Source: Vibrio scophthalmi LMG 19158
GTDB lineage: Bacteria > Pseudomonadota > Gammaproteobacteria > Enterobacterales > Vibrionaceae
DNA: 64,000 nt
Direction: 5' to 3'
NCBI RefSeq assembly: GCF_000222585.1
Contig: NZ_AFWE01000223.1
Location: forward strand, 62,001-126,000
In this document: piece after piece, positions 36,594-45,504 of the stretch
Layout of the letters: the number at the start of each line of letters is the position of its first letter
How positions within the stretch are numbered: position 1 is the stretch's first letter
Notes under the pieces: generated by a model
Told to the model about the DNA's origin: nothing
The model's database searches: none
What the model saw: the letters and a program-made list of their open reading frames with translations, nothing else
Translations under genes and position numbers: made by a program

Positions 36594-38009
36594 ATGTCTC
36601 GCACTTTTTTCGCAGTATTGGTTGTTATTGTGACGAGCTTAATTGGCGGTTGCTTTGATCAGCAGGAGCAGGGAATTAAATACCATGGGGTCTACACAAC
36701 CGATCAAGCCAATTTACCTCTGATACAAATTTATCACCAAAATGGGCAAGATTATCTGCGCTCAGCTTGGGGTGTCCTCGCTATTGATGTAAGCACTCAA
36801 GGAGCGATAAAAATCCACGACAGTCGAGTCTCAATCTCGGGGCAGTTTACCCATGCTCAGCAGGGAGAATATCAACAAGCGCAATTTTCTGAAAATGGCC
36901 AAAGCTATCAAGCGAAACGCCATCACGCCTTGCCTCAATATCAACTATTGGACAAATTGTATGACTCACCAGAGTGGTTTACATCGGTAGGTCAGCATCA
37001 AAGCTGTCAATTTTCGTCCTGGAGTGAAAATCCTGACGCAAAGTTTGATCGAGATTTGATTGATGAACTAACGCAACTTGGCGAAAAGGAGTCTGGCCCT
37101 TTTGCTAAAACGAATAGCTTTTTGATCGCTAAAAATGGCGAGATTGTCTATGAAAAGTATCTGAATGGCTGGCAATCTGCTTACCCGCATAGTGTTCAAT
37201 CCATTACCAAAAGCTTAACGGCGATGATGGTTGGCGTCGCACAGCAACAAGGAAAATTGGGTGATACTCAACAAAAACTAAGCGAACTGATGCCGCAATA
37301 TGAATCGCTGCTGCAAGGTGAAAAAGCCAGTTTAACCTTACATGATTTTCTCTCAATGGGCGCTGGGCTTGAGTGGGATGAATGGGGTACGCCTTATTCT
37401 GAACCCGGCAATATTCGTTATCAAGAAATGATTGAGAATGACCCAGCTCGCTTTGTACTCAGTCGTTCAATGGTCGATAAGCCAGGGGCACGATTTAACT
37501 ACAATGGTGGTTTGGTGACGATTGTTGGTCAACTTTTGGCGGAGCAAACCCAGCATGACAATTTTGCGGAGTTCATGAAGAGCAGTCCTTTGCAAAGTTT
37601 GTGTTTAGAACATGCCTATATTAGTAAGCAAGCGGGAAACCACTCTAATACCGCTGGTGGGGCATTTTTGCGTTCGCGAGATATGCTCAAATTAGGGCTG
37701 TTACTCGATAATCAAGGAAAGTGGCAAGGTAACAAGATTATCTCACCGAGTTGGATAAACCAGATGACTACGCCTTATCTTGCGACGCCAATCTATAGCT
37801 CTGGCTATGGTTATTATTGGTGGATTGACCATATCTTTAGTGGTGGTAAAACCTATCAAGTTAATTATGCGCTTGGTTATGGTGGGCAAATGATTGCGGT
37901 TGTTGATGATCTCAATTTGGTGATTGTGCGCACAGCGAGTAATTTTGAATTGCTGTTACCTCATACAAGACTCATGAAAGAGTTTATTCTTCCTGCGTTT
38001 GGCCACTAG
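36594..38009 (+). CDS. Lipoprotein serine hydrolase of the beta-lactamase (class C) fold
   Basis: 471 residues from the ATG at 36594 (GGGAAG six bases before). A lipoprotein signal peptide ends in the lipobox LIGGC, so it is tethered to the membrane on the periplasmic side. A 130-residue N-terminal domain precedes the catalytic domain, which has SVQSITKSL with SxxK (Ser-Ile-Thr-Lys), YNGG in the place of the YxN tyrosine, and a C-terminal YALGYGGQ like the HxG/KTG strand. Such proteins are esterases or peptidases rather than antibiotic-destroying enzymes. Substrate unknown. No clear operon partner. Confidence 0.85.
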   Translation: MSRTFFAVLVVIVTSLIGGCFDQQEQGIKYHGVYTTDQANLPLIQIYHQNGQDYLRSAWGVLAIDVSTQGAIKIHDSRVSISGQFTHAQQGEYQQAQFSENGQSYQAKRHHALPQYQLLDKLYDSPEWFTSVGQHQSCQFSSWSENPDAKFDRDLIDELTQLGEKESGPFAKTNSFLIAKNGEIVYEKYLNGWQSAYPHSVQSITKSLTAMMVGVAQQQGKLGDTQQKLSELMPQYESLLQGEKASLTLHDFLSMGAGLEWDEWGTPYSEPGNIRYQEMIENDPARFVLSRSMVDKPGARFNYNGGLVTIVGQLLAEQTQHDNFAEFMKSSPLQSLCLEHAYISKQAGNHSNTAGGAFLRSRDMLKLGLLLDNQGKWQGNKIISPSWINQMTTPYLATPIYSSGYGYYWWIDHIFSGGKTYQVNYALGYGGQMIAVVDDLNLVIVRTASNFELLLPHTRLMKEFILPAFGH

Positions 38010-38223
38010 TGCTTATCGCTTGAGTCATACTTCTGGCATAAATGTTGTGAACTCACAAATGCTAACATTTATTTTACATTGATATTGGTTTCATAAGTGA
38101 TTGAATTTTAGTTTTTTTATTCTTATTTTTTGACGGTGAGAAGGAATGAATTTCGCCCCTTACTTTGACAGTTTGCCGCAACTCTCTACGCTTAATAAAA
38201 ACGTCAAAGAAAAGGAGAGCGAA

Positions 38224-38418
38224 ATGGCGACATTCAAACAGGACATTCCTAATCGTGTCACTATCTACCATGATGACCTTGAGCAGGAAAAAGCCGTAAA
38301 AAATGCGCTAGCACCAGAGAAACCGCGTTATTTCAATGGTTCACCGACCTATCAGGCGGAGAGCGTTGAATCGTTTAAGCAGAAATTAGCCAATGTGGGA
38401 ATGTCTTTGGATCGCTAG
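38224..38418 (+). CDS. Small hypothetical protein, 64 residues
   Basis: The ATG at 38224 has AAGGAGAG a few bases before it; a frame reaching back to 38146 lacks one. Hydrophilic, no cysteine, Pro- and Lys-rich, ending ESFKQKLANVGMSLDR. No family recognised. The strong ribosome binding site and a good terminator 20 bases after the stop argue that it is a real gene. Confidence 0.65.
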   Translation: MATFKQDIPNRVTIYHDDLEQEKAVKNALAPEKPRYFNGSPTYQAESVESFKQKLANVGMSLDR

Positions 38419-38439
38419 ATAGCGGACGAATGAATCGGT

Positions 38440-38475
38440 AACAGGCGACCAGTAACGGGTCGCCTGTTCTTTTTT
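38440..38475 (+). terminator. Terminator of the 64-residue gene
   Basis: AACAGGCGACC pairs with GGTCGCCTGTT around seven bases, then C and six T. Confidence 0.93.
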
Positions 38476-38523
38476 GCGGAGTATGAATAACGTAAACATT
38501 AGCCGGATGACGGCGACCAAGTA

Positions 38524-39756
38524 CTAGGTGCTTTGTGCGATGGCGATAATACGGCGCAAAACGGCTTCTTCGGTGACATTCGGGTTTCGATAGTAGTTGA
38601 AGATTTCTGAATTGATGGCTTGTTGGGCAATGGGATTGACCGCCATTGAGTCACTCATGCTAGGTATCGCTAGTCCGTTCTGGCTGGCTTGGATAAAGTC
38701 TTGGGCGGATTGTCTCTGGCAGGGATTGAAAGCAGAAAGGTCGATATCGGTTCGCACCGGAACTGAGCCTTTAATTTGATTGAATCGCGCTTGAAACGTT
38801 TTGTCTGCCAGCGCGTTGGCCACTTCAACGGCTTGTTGTTGACTAAAGTCAGGAGCGTCCATAAAGATAAAACTGTCCATGTTATACAAAAATGCACCGT
38901 GTGATTGAGGTGCTGGATAGCAACCTATTTGCTGCGGAACTTTAACATCGGAAGCCAGCAGATCGCCTAAGATCCAGTCGCCGCCCAATTGAAATAGCGC
39001 TTTATTGCCGATTAAGGATTGTGTTGCGGTATCCCAGTTTTGATTGGGCTGTAGCGGTTCAACAAAGCTAGCAATTTTGCGTAATTGGCGTAGCGCTAAG
39101 CGCATTTGCTCACTATCAATGTGATCGCGTTTAAGCTCGACTAACGCTTTATGGTAAAAGTCGACTCCCCCAGAGGCGATCACTAAGCTTTCAAAGAGTG
39201 ACGCGATTTGCCAACTTTGTTCACCAACGGCTAAGGGGAGTAAATTGGCTTGCTGGGCTTTTTCCATCGCCTGAAACATTTCTGGCCAAGTGGTCGGTAC
39301 TTGCAGTTCAAGTTGGTCGAGTAAGCGATGGTTGACCCACATCCAATTTAGTCGATGTAGGGTGATTGGTAGCGCAACATAACCGTTAGCCGATTTATTG
39401 ATACTGATGGTCAGCGGATGTAGGTTTTTATCCCATTGATGCTTGAGCGCGGTTTCGTTGATGGTATGCACAATACCCACATCGTCCCATGCTTTGATAC
39501 TTGGTCCTTCGATCTGTGCAACATCGGGTGTGTTACCTGCCAATGCACGAGCCTGTAATACCGTCATAGCACTGTCGCCGCCGCCACCCAGAATCGCTGA
39601 GTGCCGCAATTGGATATCATGGTGTTGTAACTGATTTTCGAGAGCTTCTAACGCTTTGATTTCGCCTTTTGAAGTCCACCAATGGAGAAACTCGACCTCA
39701 GCAAAACTGTTGGCGGAAAAGCTGGTGATGATCATAGTGAGTAGTGTTTTCTTCAT
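38524..39756 (-). CDS. Periplasmic sugar-type solute-binding protein (ABC family 1)
   Basis: 410 residues from the ATG at 39756. A cleavable signal peptide (MKKTLLTMIITSFSANSFA) is followed by the family 1 layout: EVEFLHWWTSKGEIKALEALE, then LGGGGDSAMTVLQARALAGNTPDVAQIEG and DDVGIVHTI, resembling maltose- and glucose-binding proteins. It starts two bases after the histidine kinase stop, as third gene of a two-component operon, and no permease or ATPase gene is near. It might feed a remote transporter or, more interestingly, present ligand to the kinase. Sugar identity unknown. Confidence 0.88.
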   Translation of the reverse strand: MKKTLLTMIITSFSANSFAEVEFLHWWTSKGEIKALEALENQLQHHDIQLRHSAILGGGGDSAMTVLQARALAGNTPDVAQIEGPSIKAWDDVGIVHTINETALKHQWDKNLHPLTISINKSANGYVALPITLHRLNWMWVNHRLLDQLELQVPTTWPEMFQAMEKAQQANLLPLAVGEQSWQIASLFESLVIASGGVDFYHKALVELKRDHIDSEQMRLALRQLRKIASFVEPLQPNQNWDTATQSLIGNKALFQLGGDWILGDLLASDVKVPQQIGCYPAPQSHGAFLYNMDSFIFMDAPDFSQQQAVEVANALADKTFQARFNQIKGSVPVRTDIDLSAFNPCQRQSAQDFIQASQNGLAIPSMSDSMAVNPIAQQAINSEIFNYYRNPNVTEEAVLRRIIAIAQST

Positions 39757-39758
39757 GC

Positions 39759-41204
39759 TTAATCTCTTGGAAATGCGAGCGTCGCGCATAGGCCGCCACG
39801 TTCTGTCACACTGAGTGATAAATGACCTCCATGCGCTTTGGCAATGCTTTGCGAAATAGTGAGGCCAAGACCATTACCCTCTTTTTCGGTGTGACCTCGA
39901 AAATAGGGTTGGAAGAGTTTCTCGAGTTGATTGGCTTCGAGATATTGACTGTCTAACGAGGTGCCATGATCTTCGATCATTATGGTGATGGCATCGGCCG
40001 TTTCCGCAAGCGTAATTTCCGCCTTATGACCGTATTTGACGGCGTTATCAATCAAGTTTTGCATACAGCGCTTAATTGCTAAAGGCTTGCCTGCATAAGC
40101 TTGCACTGGTCCGCCATGGATGAAAATTCGTTCGCCATTGGGATCGATGATAGCCGCGATATGCATCACTAATTGGCGTAAATCGATCGGCTCAATATCC
40201 TCGTGGATGTCGGTTTCTTTAATGCATTGCAATGCGCCTTTAACCATCAAATCGAGATCGTTGGCTATGCGTGAAAAGCGTTCCCGTTCAATCTCATCAT
40301 CAAGCATCTCGGCTCTAAGTTTTAGACAAGCAATGGGGGTTTTTAAATCGTGAGATATAGCGCCAAACAACATCTCACGATCTTTCATATGGCTGTCGAT
40401 GCGACGATTCATTTTATTAAACGCATGCACTGCCGCTTTGAGCTCTGCGCTGCCTTCCTCTTTTAATTCGGGTACTTTCAAGCGGCTTGACATGAGTGTT
40501 GCGGCCTTGGCTAAACGACGGATGGGCCGGATTTCGCGCTGCACGACCACCCAAGTACAGATCAGCAACACCAACGCCGAAAGCAGCAGGGTAAACCACT
40601 CACGAATTTCGAAATAGTTGGTCTCTAAGTTGATATAAGGCGCAGGTAGTACCGCGGCTAAATAGAACCACGCGTGTTGATCGACTTTGACTTGAATCAC
40701 TAAAATCGGTGGGTTGAGATCGCCATAAGAGAGTGAGTAATGCCCCCATAGCAAGGGCAACTCATCTATGGGCAGCTCTTTGTTAAATACTTTCAGTTTG
40801 TCGCGGCGAGTAAACTCGACCTGAATTGTCGGGGCATTGTGCAGTTCTTGGCGCAATACCGACTCCACTTCGTTGATCACCATGGTTTTGCGTTTGCTAT
40901 CAGGCAGGGGAGCGACAGGTATTTGGTGGTTGTTGAGTGAAACAAAAAAGCGTGTACCACCCATGCTTCGCAATTGGTTAAGGACCAGATGGCGATATTC
41001 CGGTGGCAATGTTTGGAAAAAAGAGATGGTTGAAGCAGCACTGAGCGCTAAGCTGTTGACCGTCGTCGTTAGGCCTTGCTGATCCTTTTCGCTGCTGTGT
41101 TGATACCAAATTAATCCGGCTAAAAACTGAGCTAAAATAATGACGCACAGCAAGAATAAGCTGGTGCGCATTGCCAAGGAGTTGCTCCACGCTTTAACTT
41201 TCAT
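39759..41204 (-). CDS. Sensor histidine kinase, EnvZ type
   Basis: 481 residues. Helix one (about 12-34), a periplasmic sensor of about 165 residues, helix two (about 203-222), a HAMP-like linker, then the kinase core: H box AISHDLKTPIACLKLR with His285, N box NLIDNAVKYG, G1 region IMIEDHGTSLDSQYL and G2 GNGLGLTIS. The G1 box departs from the usual DxGxG (it reads DHGTSLD), while N and G2 are normal. The start overlaps the response regulator stop by 11 bases and the end nearly touches the binding-protein gene, so the three are one operon. Signal probably a ligand held by the binding protein. Confidence 0.9.
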   Translation of the reverse strand: MKVKAWSNSLAMRTSLFLLCVIILAQFLAGLIWYQHSSEKDQQGLTTTVNSLALSAASTISFFQTLPPEYRHLVLNQLRSMGGTRFFVSLNNHQIPVAPLPDSKRKTMVINEVESVLRQELHNAPTIQVEFTRRDKLKVFNKELPIDELPLLWGHYSLSYGDLNPPILVIQVKVDQHAWFYLAAVLPAPYINLETNYFEIREWFTLLLSALVLLICTWVVVQREIRPIRRLAKAATLMSSRLKVPELKEEGSAELKAAVHAFNKMNRRIDSHMKDREMLFGAISHDLKTPIACLKLRAEMLDDEIERERFSRIANDLDLMVKGALQCIKETDIHEDIEPIDLRQLVMHIAAIIDPNGERIFIHGGPVQAYAGKPLAIKRCMQNLIDNAVKYGHKAEITLAETADAITIMIEDHGTSLDSQYLEANQLEKLFQPYFRGHTEKEGNGLGLTISQSIAKAHGGHLSLSVTERGGLCATLAFPRD

Positions 41205-41901
41205 ACTGTACGCCAGCGGTAAGCATGTAACCCTTGTTACGTACGGTCAGAATCAGTGAACGATCTTTGTCATCAAGGTGATGACGTAGGCGGCTAATTT
41301 GCACGTCGATACCCCGCTCAAATGGATCGCTGTCTCGCCCCCAGATTTCACGGGCAATGTCATCGCGTGACAGAATCGATTCGGCATGGGAGATAAACAA
41401 CCCGAGTAACGAAAGGTCGGCGCCGCTAAGTTGCTTGGTGGTTTGTGTTGGCAAGTGAGTCAACTGGCGAGTGACCGTATCGAGTAACCAATTTTCGAAA
41501 CGTACTCGGCGTGCTAACTTGGCGCTTTGGCTGGTGATGCTGCGACGGAGAATCGTTTTGATCCGGGCTAGCAGTTCACGAGGGCTAAAGGATTTGGTTA
41601 TGTAATCATCCGCGCCCATTTCAAGCCCAGCGACGCGATCAGCTTCTTCAGTTACAGCGGTGAGCATAATAATCGGTATGTTCGAGGTTCGGCGAAGTTG
41701 TTGGCATAAGCAAAAACCATCATCGCCGGGCATCATGATGTCAAGAATGATGAGATCAGTTTGATGCGTTTCTAGCACTCGCCACATGGCTTGGCCATTT
41801 TCAGCACCGATAACATCAAAGCCGGCTTTCCCAAGGTAATCGCTTAATGCTTCGCGTAGATCACGATTGTCATCGACGACTAAGATTTGTTTGCCGCTCA
41901 T
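41194..41901 (-). CDS. OmpR/PhoB-type response regulator
   Basis: 235 residues. Receiver with ILVVDDNRDLREALSDYL, phosphoacceptor Asp54 in LIILDIMMPGDDG, the Thr of IIMLTAV and Lys103; then a winged-helix DNA-binding domain ending SRLRHHLDDKDRSLILTVRNKGYML. Oddly, the residue after the conserved Lys is Ser104 (ITKSFSPRELL) where almost all regulators have the cis-proline of KPF. It heads an operon with the kinase and a solute-binding protein. Its targets are not known; a sugar uptake gene set elsewhere is likely. Confidence 0.92.
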   Translation of the reverse strand: MSGKQILVVDDNRDLREALSDYLGKAGFDVIGAENGQAMWRVLETHQTDLIILDIMMPGDDGFCLCQQLRRTSNIPIIMLTAVTEEADRVAGLEMGADDYITKSFSPRELLARIKTILRRSITSQSAKLARRVRFENWLLDTVTRQLTHLPTQTTKQLSGADLSLLGLFISHAESILSRDDIAREIWGRDSDPFERGIDVQISRLRHHLDDKDRSLILTVRNKGYMLTAGVQYES

Positions 41902-42120
41902 TCACTTTCTCATCTCTTTGAATAGAGCCACTATGATGCCATTACAGGTGATTATCTCAATTGAAGCGAGTTAATTTATTGCTATTTAAGAAGTTATTTT
42001 TGTAAGTGAACTCTTACATTCGCGGAGGTTGCGAGGGAAGTTAAGATATTTTGGCGAAAATTGTGGGCTTGAATCCTGATTTTGCGAACTCGTCGCTCAC
42101 TCAGCAGGCTGGTCCTCGAA

Positions 42121-42138
42121 CCTCAAGTTAACTTAAAT
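42121..42138 (+). promoter_or_regulatory. SoxR box in the soxR promoter
   Basis: CCTCAAGTTAACTTAAAT matches the E. coli soxS operator CCTCAAGTTAACTTGAGG in the first fourteen positions, including the whole centre. It sits 45 bases before the soxR ATG and within the divergent region shared with the response regulator gene. Autoregulation of soxR is inferred. Confidence 0.7.
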
Positions 42139-42182
42139 TAAGCTTTAGTGAGATAAACAGTAAACATTTGGTGGTAGCAAGT

Positions 42183-42626
42183 ATGACGATGTCAGTAGGG
42201 CAAGTGGCAGAACGGGCAGGAGTTGCAGTGTCGGCGTTGCATTTTTATGAGCAGAAAGGGTTGATTAGCAGCTGGCGAAATTCGGGTAATCAGCGCCGCT
42301 ATGAGCGCAGCGTGATTCGTCGTGTCGCGGTAATTAAAGCGGCGCAACAAGTGGGGATGTCTTTGGAAGAAATCGGCCAAGCGTTTGCGATTTTACCTAA
42401 ACACAAAGCGCCAACTAAAGCACAATGGGAAGCGATGGCTACTCAATGGCATGCCGATCTTGAGCATCGTATTTTGCAGTTGCAAGCATTGCAACGCGAT
42501 CTTAATGGGTGTATTGGCTGTGGTTGTTTATCCCTTGATAGCTGCAATCTACGTAATCCAGAAGATAGTCGTGCAACTGATCATAGTGGCGAGTCATTAC
42601 TAACTAATCCAGAAGACCAGTTTTAA
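42183..42626 (+). CDS. soxR: Redox-sensing regulator SoxR
   Basis: 147 residues, MerR family. Helix-turn-helix VGQVAERAGVAVSALHFYEQKGLI, a dimer helix, and the [2Fe-2S] ligands C110-x2-C113-x-C115-x5-C121 (CIGCGCLSLDSC), the SoxR fingerprint. It activates when the cluster is oxidised by redox-cycling compounds. ATGs at 42183 and 42189 are both possible; neither has a strong ribosome binding site. No soxS is adjacent, which is usual outside the enterics, where SoxR controls transporters and oxidoreductases directly. The own upstream SoxR box suggests feedback. Confidence 0.95.
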   Translation: MTMSVGQVAERAGVAVSALHFYEQKGLISSWRNSGNQRRYERSVIRRVAVIKAAQQVGMSLEEIGQAFAILPKHKAPTKAQWEAMATQWHADLEHRILQLQALQRDLNGCIGCGCLSLDSCNLRNPEDSRATDHSGESLLTNPEDQF

Positions 42627-42661
42627 TCACGGTATCTAGATATAGCGCGACAGCCTAATAT

Positions 42662-43585
42662 CTAATCTCGCTGTAGACTCGCGGCTCTATAATGCGGGGC
42701 TATAGTGACAGAGCAAAAGTGAGCAAAAGTGAGCAAAATTGGCAAGGTTAATACGCTGAAGAAGTTACCATACAGCACCATAGAAGCCACTTCTGACGGT
42801 GATATTTGAAAGCGTTCAGCAAAGAGAAAATTCATTACGGCGGGCGGCAGCATGGCAAATAACACCATCATTTGTAATTGCATCGTTGGCAGTGGAATCA
42901 ACCAATAAATGATTGCAAAAGCGATCGCGCCAGTGGCCAGTGACTGGATGCTACATATCAGACCTATTTTCAATCCGCTTAAACGCATATTACACATCTG
43001 TGCACCCAGAGATAATAACATCACTGGCACGGCTGCTTGACCGAGGAGCTTAGTGGCTTCATACAAGGGCATCCAAATCGAAATGCCACAAAGGTTAAGA
43101 ACAAGTGCGCTTGCTGCTGCAAGAAAGACGGGCATCTTGATCACTTGCTTAAATGGATTACCCCCACTGAGTACCGCTAAACCGATACTGACATGCGTGC
43201 AGGCGGACACAACAAATAACAGTACTGCTGAGGCGAGCGCCGATTCACCAAATGTGTAAGTAAAAAGGGGAATGGCTAAGTTACCGCTATTACGAAACAT
43301 ATGCGGAGGAGCCCATGCCTTAAAATCTAACTTCATGATCTTACAAATTGGGATCATCACCAATCCGGGAACGAGTACGGCGATTAATGCCGCACTAAGC
43401 AGTGGGATCTGCTCGGTATCTAAGGGCATCGCGACCAGAGAGGAAAAGACCAGTGCCGGAGTAAAGGCATCCATATTAATGCGGTTAATTGCAGCAAAAT
43501 CGGGACGAATCCAACGCCCAACAGAGTAGCCAGTCAAAACTAACGCGAAGACAGGAAAGAGGATCCCGACAACTTGTTGAAACAT
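42662..43585 (-). CDS. AEC-family (auxin efflux carrier type) transporter
   Basis: 307 residues with about ten helices; N-terminal LFPVFALVLTGYSVGRW and the middle MFRNSGNLAIPLFTYTFGESAL are typical, as is AAVPVMLLSLGAQM opening the second half. AEC carriers move malate, malonate or other organic acids. The frame ends in a tail produced by a 10-bp tandem repeat (42711-42740), after the point where relatives usually stop. Convergent with soxR. Substrate unknown. Confidence 0.87.
   Translation of the reverse strand: MFQQVVGILFPVFALVLTGYSVGRWIRPDFAAINRINMDAFTPALVFSSLVAMPLDTEQIPLLSAALIAVLVPGLVMIPICKIMKLDFKAWAPPHMFRNSGNLAIPLFTYTFGESALASAVLLFVVSACTHVSIGLAVLSGGNPFKQVIKMPVFLAAASALVLNLCGISIWMPLYEATKLLGQAAVPVMLLSLGAQMCNMRLSGLKIGLICSIQSLATGAIAFAIIYWLIPLPTMQLQMMVLFAMLPPAVMNFLFAERFQISPSEVASMVLYGNFFSVLTLPILLTFAHFCSVTIAPHYRAASLQRD
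42711..42740. repeat. 10-bp tandem repeat, three copies, in the end of the AEC gene
   Basis: GAGCAAAAGT, GAGCAAAAGT, GAGCAAAATT in direct succession. Ten is not a multiple of three, so gain or loss of a copy changes the reading frame of the last about 25 residues of the transporter. Confidence 0.85.
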
Positions 43586-43762
43586 TCCATTGTGCCAAAA
43601 GGTGATGAAGAATTAGACAATATCAGGCTTGTTGATGGGAGTCATTATTACCATGATGATTAATTGTGATAACCAATCGTGAATGGCCGAGGAAAATTCT
43701 GTTATTGTCTGTCATTATCGCAGTAGACATGTATTCAAATGTTCTCGGAAGGGCATCGCAGT

Positions 43763-44647
43763 ATGAGTAAGGACGAATTGAAAGGGCATATTGAGCTGGT
43801 GGGAGAAAGAGCGCTCATTGTAGAAGGTGGCGCGATGCGAGGTATATTCTCATGCGGCATTTTAGATCATTTTATGGCGCAAGAGTTTTCTCCTTTTGAT
43901 AGTTTTTGGGGCGTATCAGCCGGTACCAGTAATTTAGCGGCGTATTTGGCGCAGATGCCGGGAAGAAATCATAAAATTTACCTTGATTACAGCCTTCGCC
44001 GCGAGTTCTTTAATCTTCCTCAGTTTCTACGCGGTGGAGACATGATGGATCTCGATTGGATGTGGGCGATAACCCTAAAAGAGCTCGGTATCGATACCGC
44101 CGTCCTACAAGCGGATAAGCGTCCTTTTTTCATGGTCGTAACACGGCAAGATACCGGCCAGGCAGAGTATTTGACTCCTCATGTAGACAGCTTGGTTGAA
44201 ACGATGAAAGCCTCAAGTGCTTTGCCGATTTTATATCGCCACGGTGTTGAACTGGAGGGGAGGCGCTACGTGGATGGCGGAGTTGCGGATGCCATTCCAG
44301 TTGCAGAAGCCATTCGTCGTGGAGCCAAGCAGATTATGGTGCTACGTAGTCGCCCGGAAAGCTACCGTAAAACTAAAGACCGATTTTCGCTGTTGATTAA
44401 ACGCATGCTGCGTCAAACTCCAGCATTGGTTGAACCGATGTTGACTCGTTATCAGCGTTACAATCAAGCATTGGAACTGATTGCCAATCCACCGCAAGGC
44501 GTGGAGATTATTTCAATTTGTCCACCAGAAGAGTTCAAGTTGCAACGTTTGAGTCGAGAAACCGCCTCTTTAGAGCATGGCTACCAACTTGGAATAGAAG
44601 CAGGTAAAGAGGCGATGAAACGTTGGGGTGGTATTGCCTCGGTATAA
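43763..44647 (+). CDS. Patatin-like phospholipase
   Basis: 294 residues. Oxyanion loop GGAMRGIFSCG, nucleophile elbow GVSAGTS with Ser52, and the catalytic Asp171 in YVDGGVADAIPV form the Ser-Asp dyad of patatins. No signal peptide or membrane helix is visible, so it is probably cytoplasmic and acts on membrane phospholipids or acyl esters; the short form resembles RssA/YjjU-like housekeeping enzymes. The ATG at 43763 is preferred to 43739 because GGAAGGG lies before it. Converges with the P-loop gene. Confidence 0.9.
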   Translation: MSKDELKGHIELVGERALIVEGGAMRGIFSCGILDHFMAQEFSPFDSFWGVSAGTSNLAAYLAQMPGRNHKIYLDYSLRREFFNLPQFLRGGDMMDLDWMWAITLKELGIDTAVLQADKRPFFMVVTRQDTGQAEYLTPHVDSLVETMKASSALPILYRHGVELEGRRYVDGGVADAIPVAEAIRRGAKQIMVLRSRPESYRKTKDRFSLLIKRMLRQTPALVEPMLTRYQRYNQALELIANPPQGVEIISICPPEEFKLQRLSRETASLEHGYQLGIEAGKEAMKRWGGIASV

Positions 44648-44662
44648 ATACCCTTAATGCGG

Positions 44663-45190
44663 TTACTGAGTGAGTTTAAGTTGATGAAAAAGCGCAGCAG
44701 AAGAGGCTTCAATCGATTGACCTGCGGTATCGATGCGAACCACGTTGCTGGATTCTGCCGTGTTGCTCCATGACTCGTAATGACGCTCAACCACTTGTTG
44801 CCATGTGGGTAAAATGAGATTGGCGATTGGATTGAGGCGCGTTTCAATACGCTGTTGATGCTCTTCACGATGAGAGCAGGCGATTTCAATATTGATATAG
44901 TCTGCGCCAGCCCGATTCGCGACCGACTGCCACTCATCTCGAGTCAGTTGAATGGGATTACAACAGTCGGCGATAACGTTTAAACCTAGTTTTAGGTTAT
45001 CGCTGGCAATACGGTAGCTCAGTCGATAACCCTCTCCCTCGACTTTCAATTGACATAAATCTCGCAGCGCTTGCTCAACAGTATCAATTCGTAAATAAAT
45101 CGCGCCAGTCTGCTTGGCTAAAGCTTGGGCTAAGGTGGATTTACCACTGCCAGGTAGGCCAGAAAAAATATATAAAGTTGGCGTCGTCAT
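44663..45190 (-). CDS. AAA_33 P-loop kinase-like protein
   Basis: 175 residues. Walker A FSGLPGSGKSTLAQAL at the N-terminus, then YLRIDTVEQALRDL, a Walker B-like LNVIADCCNP and a lid region with HREEHQQRIETR. The size and motifs suit zeta-toxin/gluconate-kinase-like P-loop phosphotransferases of the AAA_33 group, which phosphorylate small metabolites or antibiotics. The ATG at 45190 directly follows the divergent ABC-F leader. Substrate unknown. Confidence 0.82.
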   Translation of the reverse strand: MTTPTLYIFSGLPGSGKSTLAQALAKQTGAIYLRIDTVEQALRDLCQLKVEGEGYRLSYRIASDNLKLGLNVIADCCNPIQLTRDEWQSVANRAGADYINIEIACSHREEHQQRIETRLNPIANLILPTWQQVVERHYESWSNTAESSNVVRIDTAGQSIEASSAALFHQLKLTQ

Positions 45191-45504
45191 GGTCGTTGTG
45201 TTTGGCTCTCATCACATTTAAGCGATTATTATCACGAATAGATTGTCCAAAATATCATGTATGGATAAAATCTCGCCATCATTTCTGTAGGAGTTTACGC
45301 CACGATGGATTGCTAATACCTGTCATCCAAATCATCAGCCTATTTAGGCTCAATATATTCTTGGACTACAGGGTTAGTGGGCGTAGCTTCGTCTTTACCT
45401 TTTGAACTCTTTTGCTTGGTTCGACATCGCCTTTAGGCGGTGTGTTCGCGATGGCTTGGAGTTGCACCGCTGCGTCTATTTGCCCCTAAATATTAGGAGG
45501 CGAT
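45191..45504. other. Leader region of the second ABC-F gene
   Basis: 314 bases. Seen: a 14-base perfect palindrome AGCCTATTTAGGCT (45337-45350), a smaller hairpin CGCC-TTTA-GGCG, AGGAGG at 45495-45500, and a nine-codon frame from ATG 45261 to TAG 45290 with no ribosome binding site. An attenuator of the kind found before resistance ABC-F genes is possible but not shown. Confidence 0.35.

Noticed and set aside
36594-38009. Antibiotic-resistance beta-lactamase
   Set aside because: Lipoprotein with extra N-terminal domain and YNGG instead of YxN; belongs to the broad esterase/peptidase relatives of class C, no support for drug hydrolysis.
45178-45405. 75-codon frame as possible leader peptide of the second ABC-F gene
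   Set aside because: Starts inside the divergent gene, has no ribosome binding site and no conserved look.
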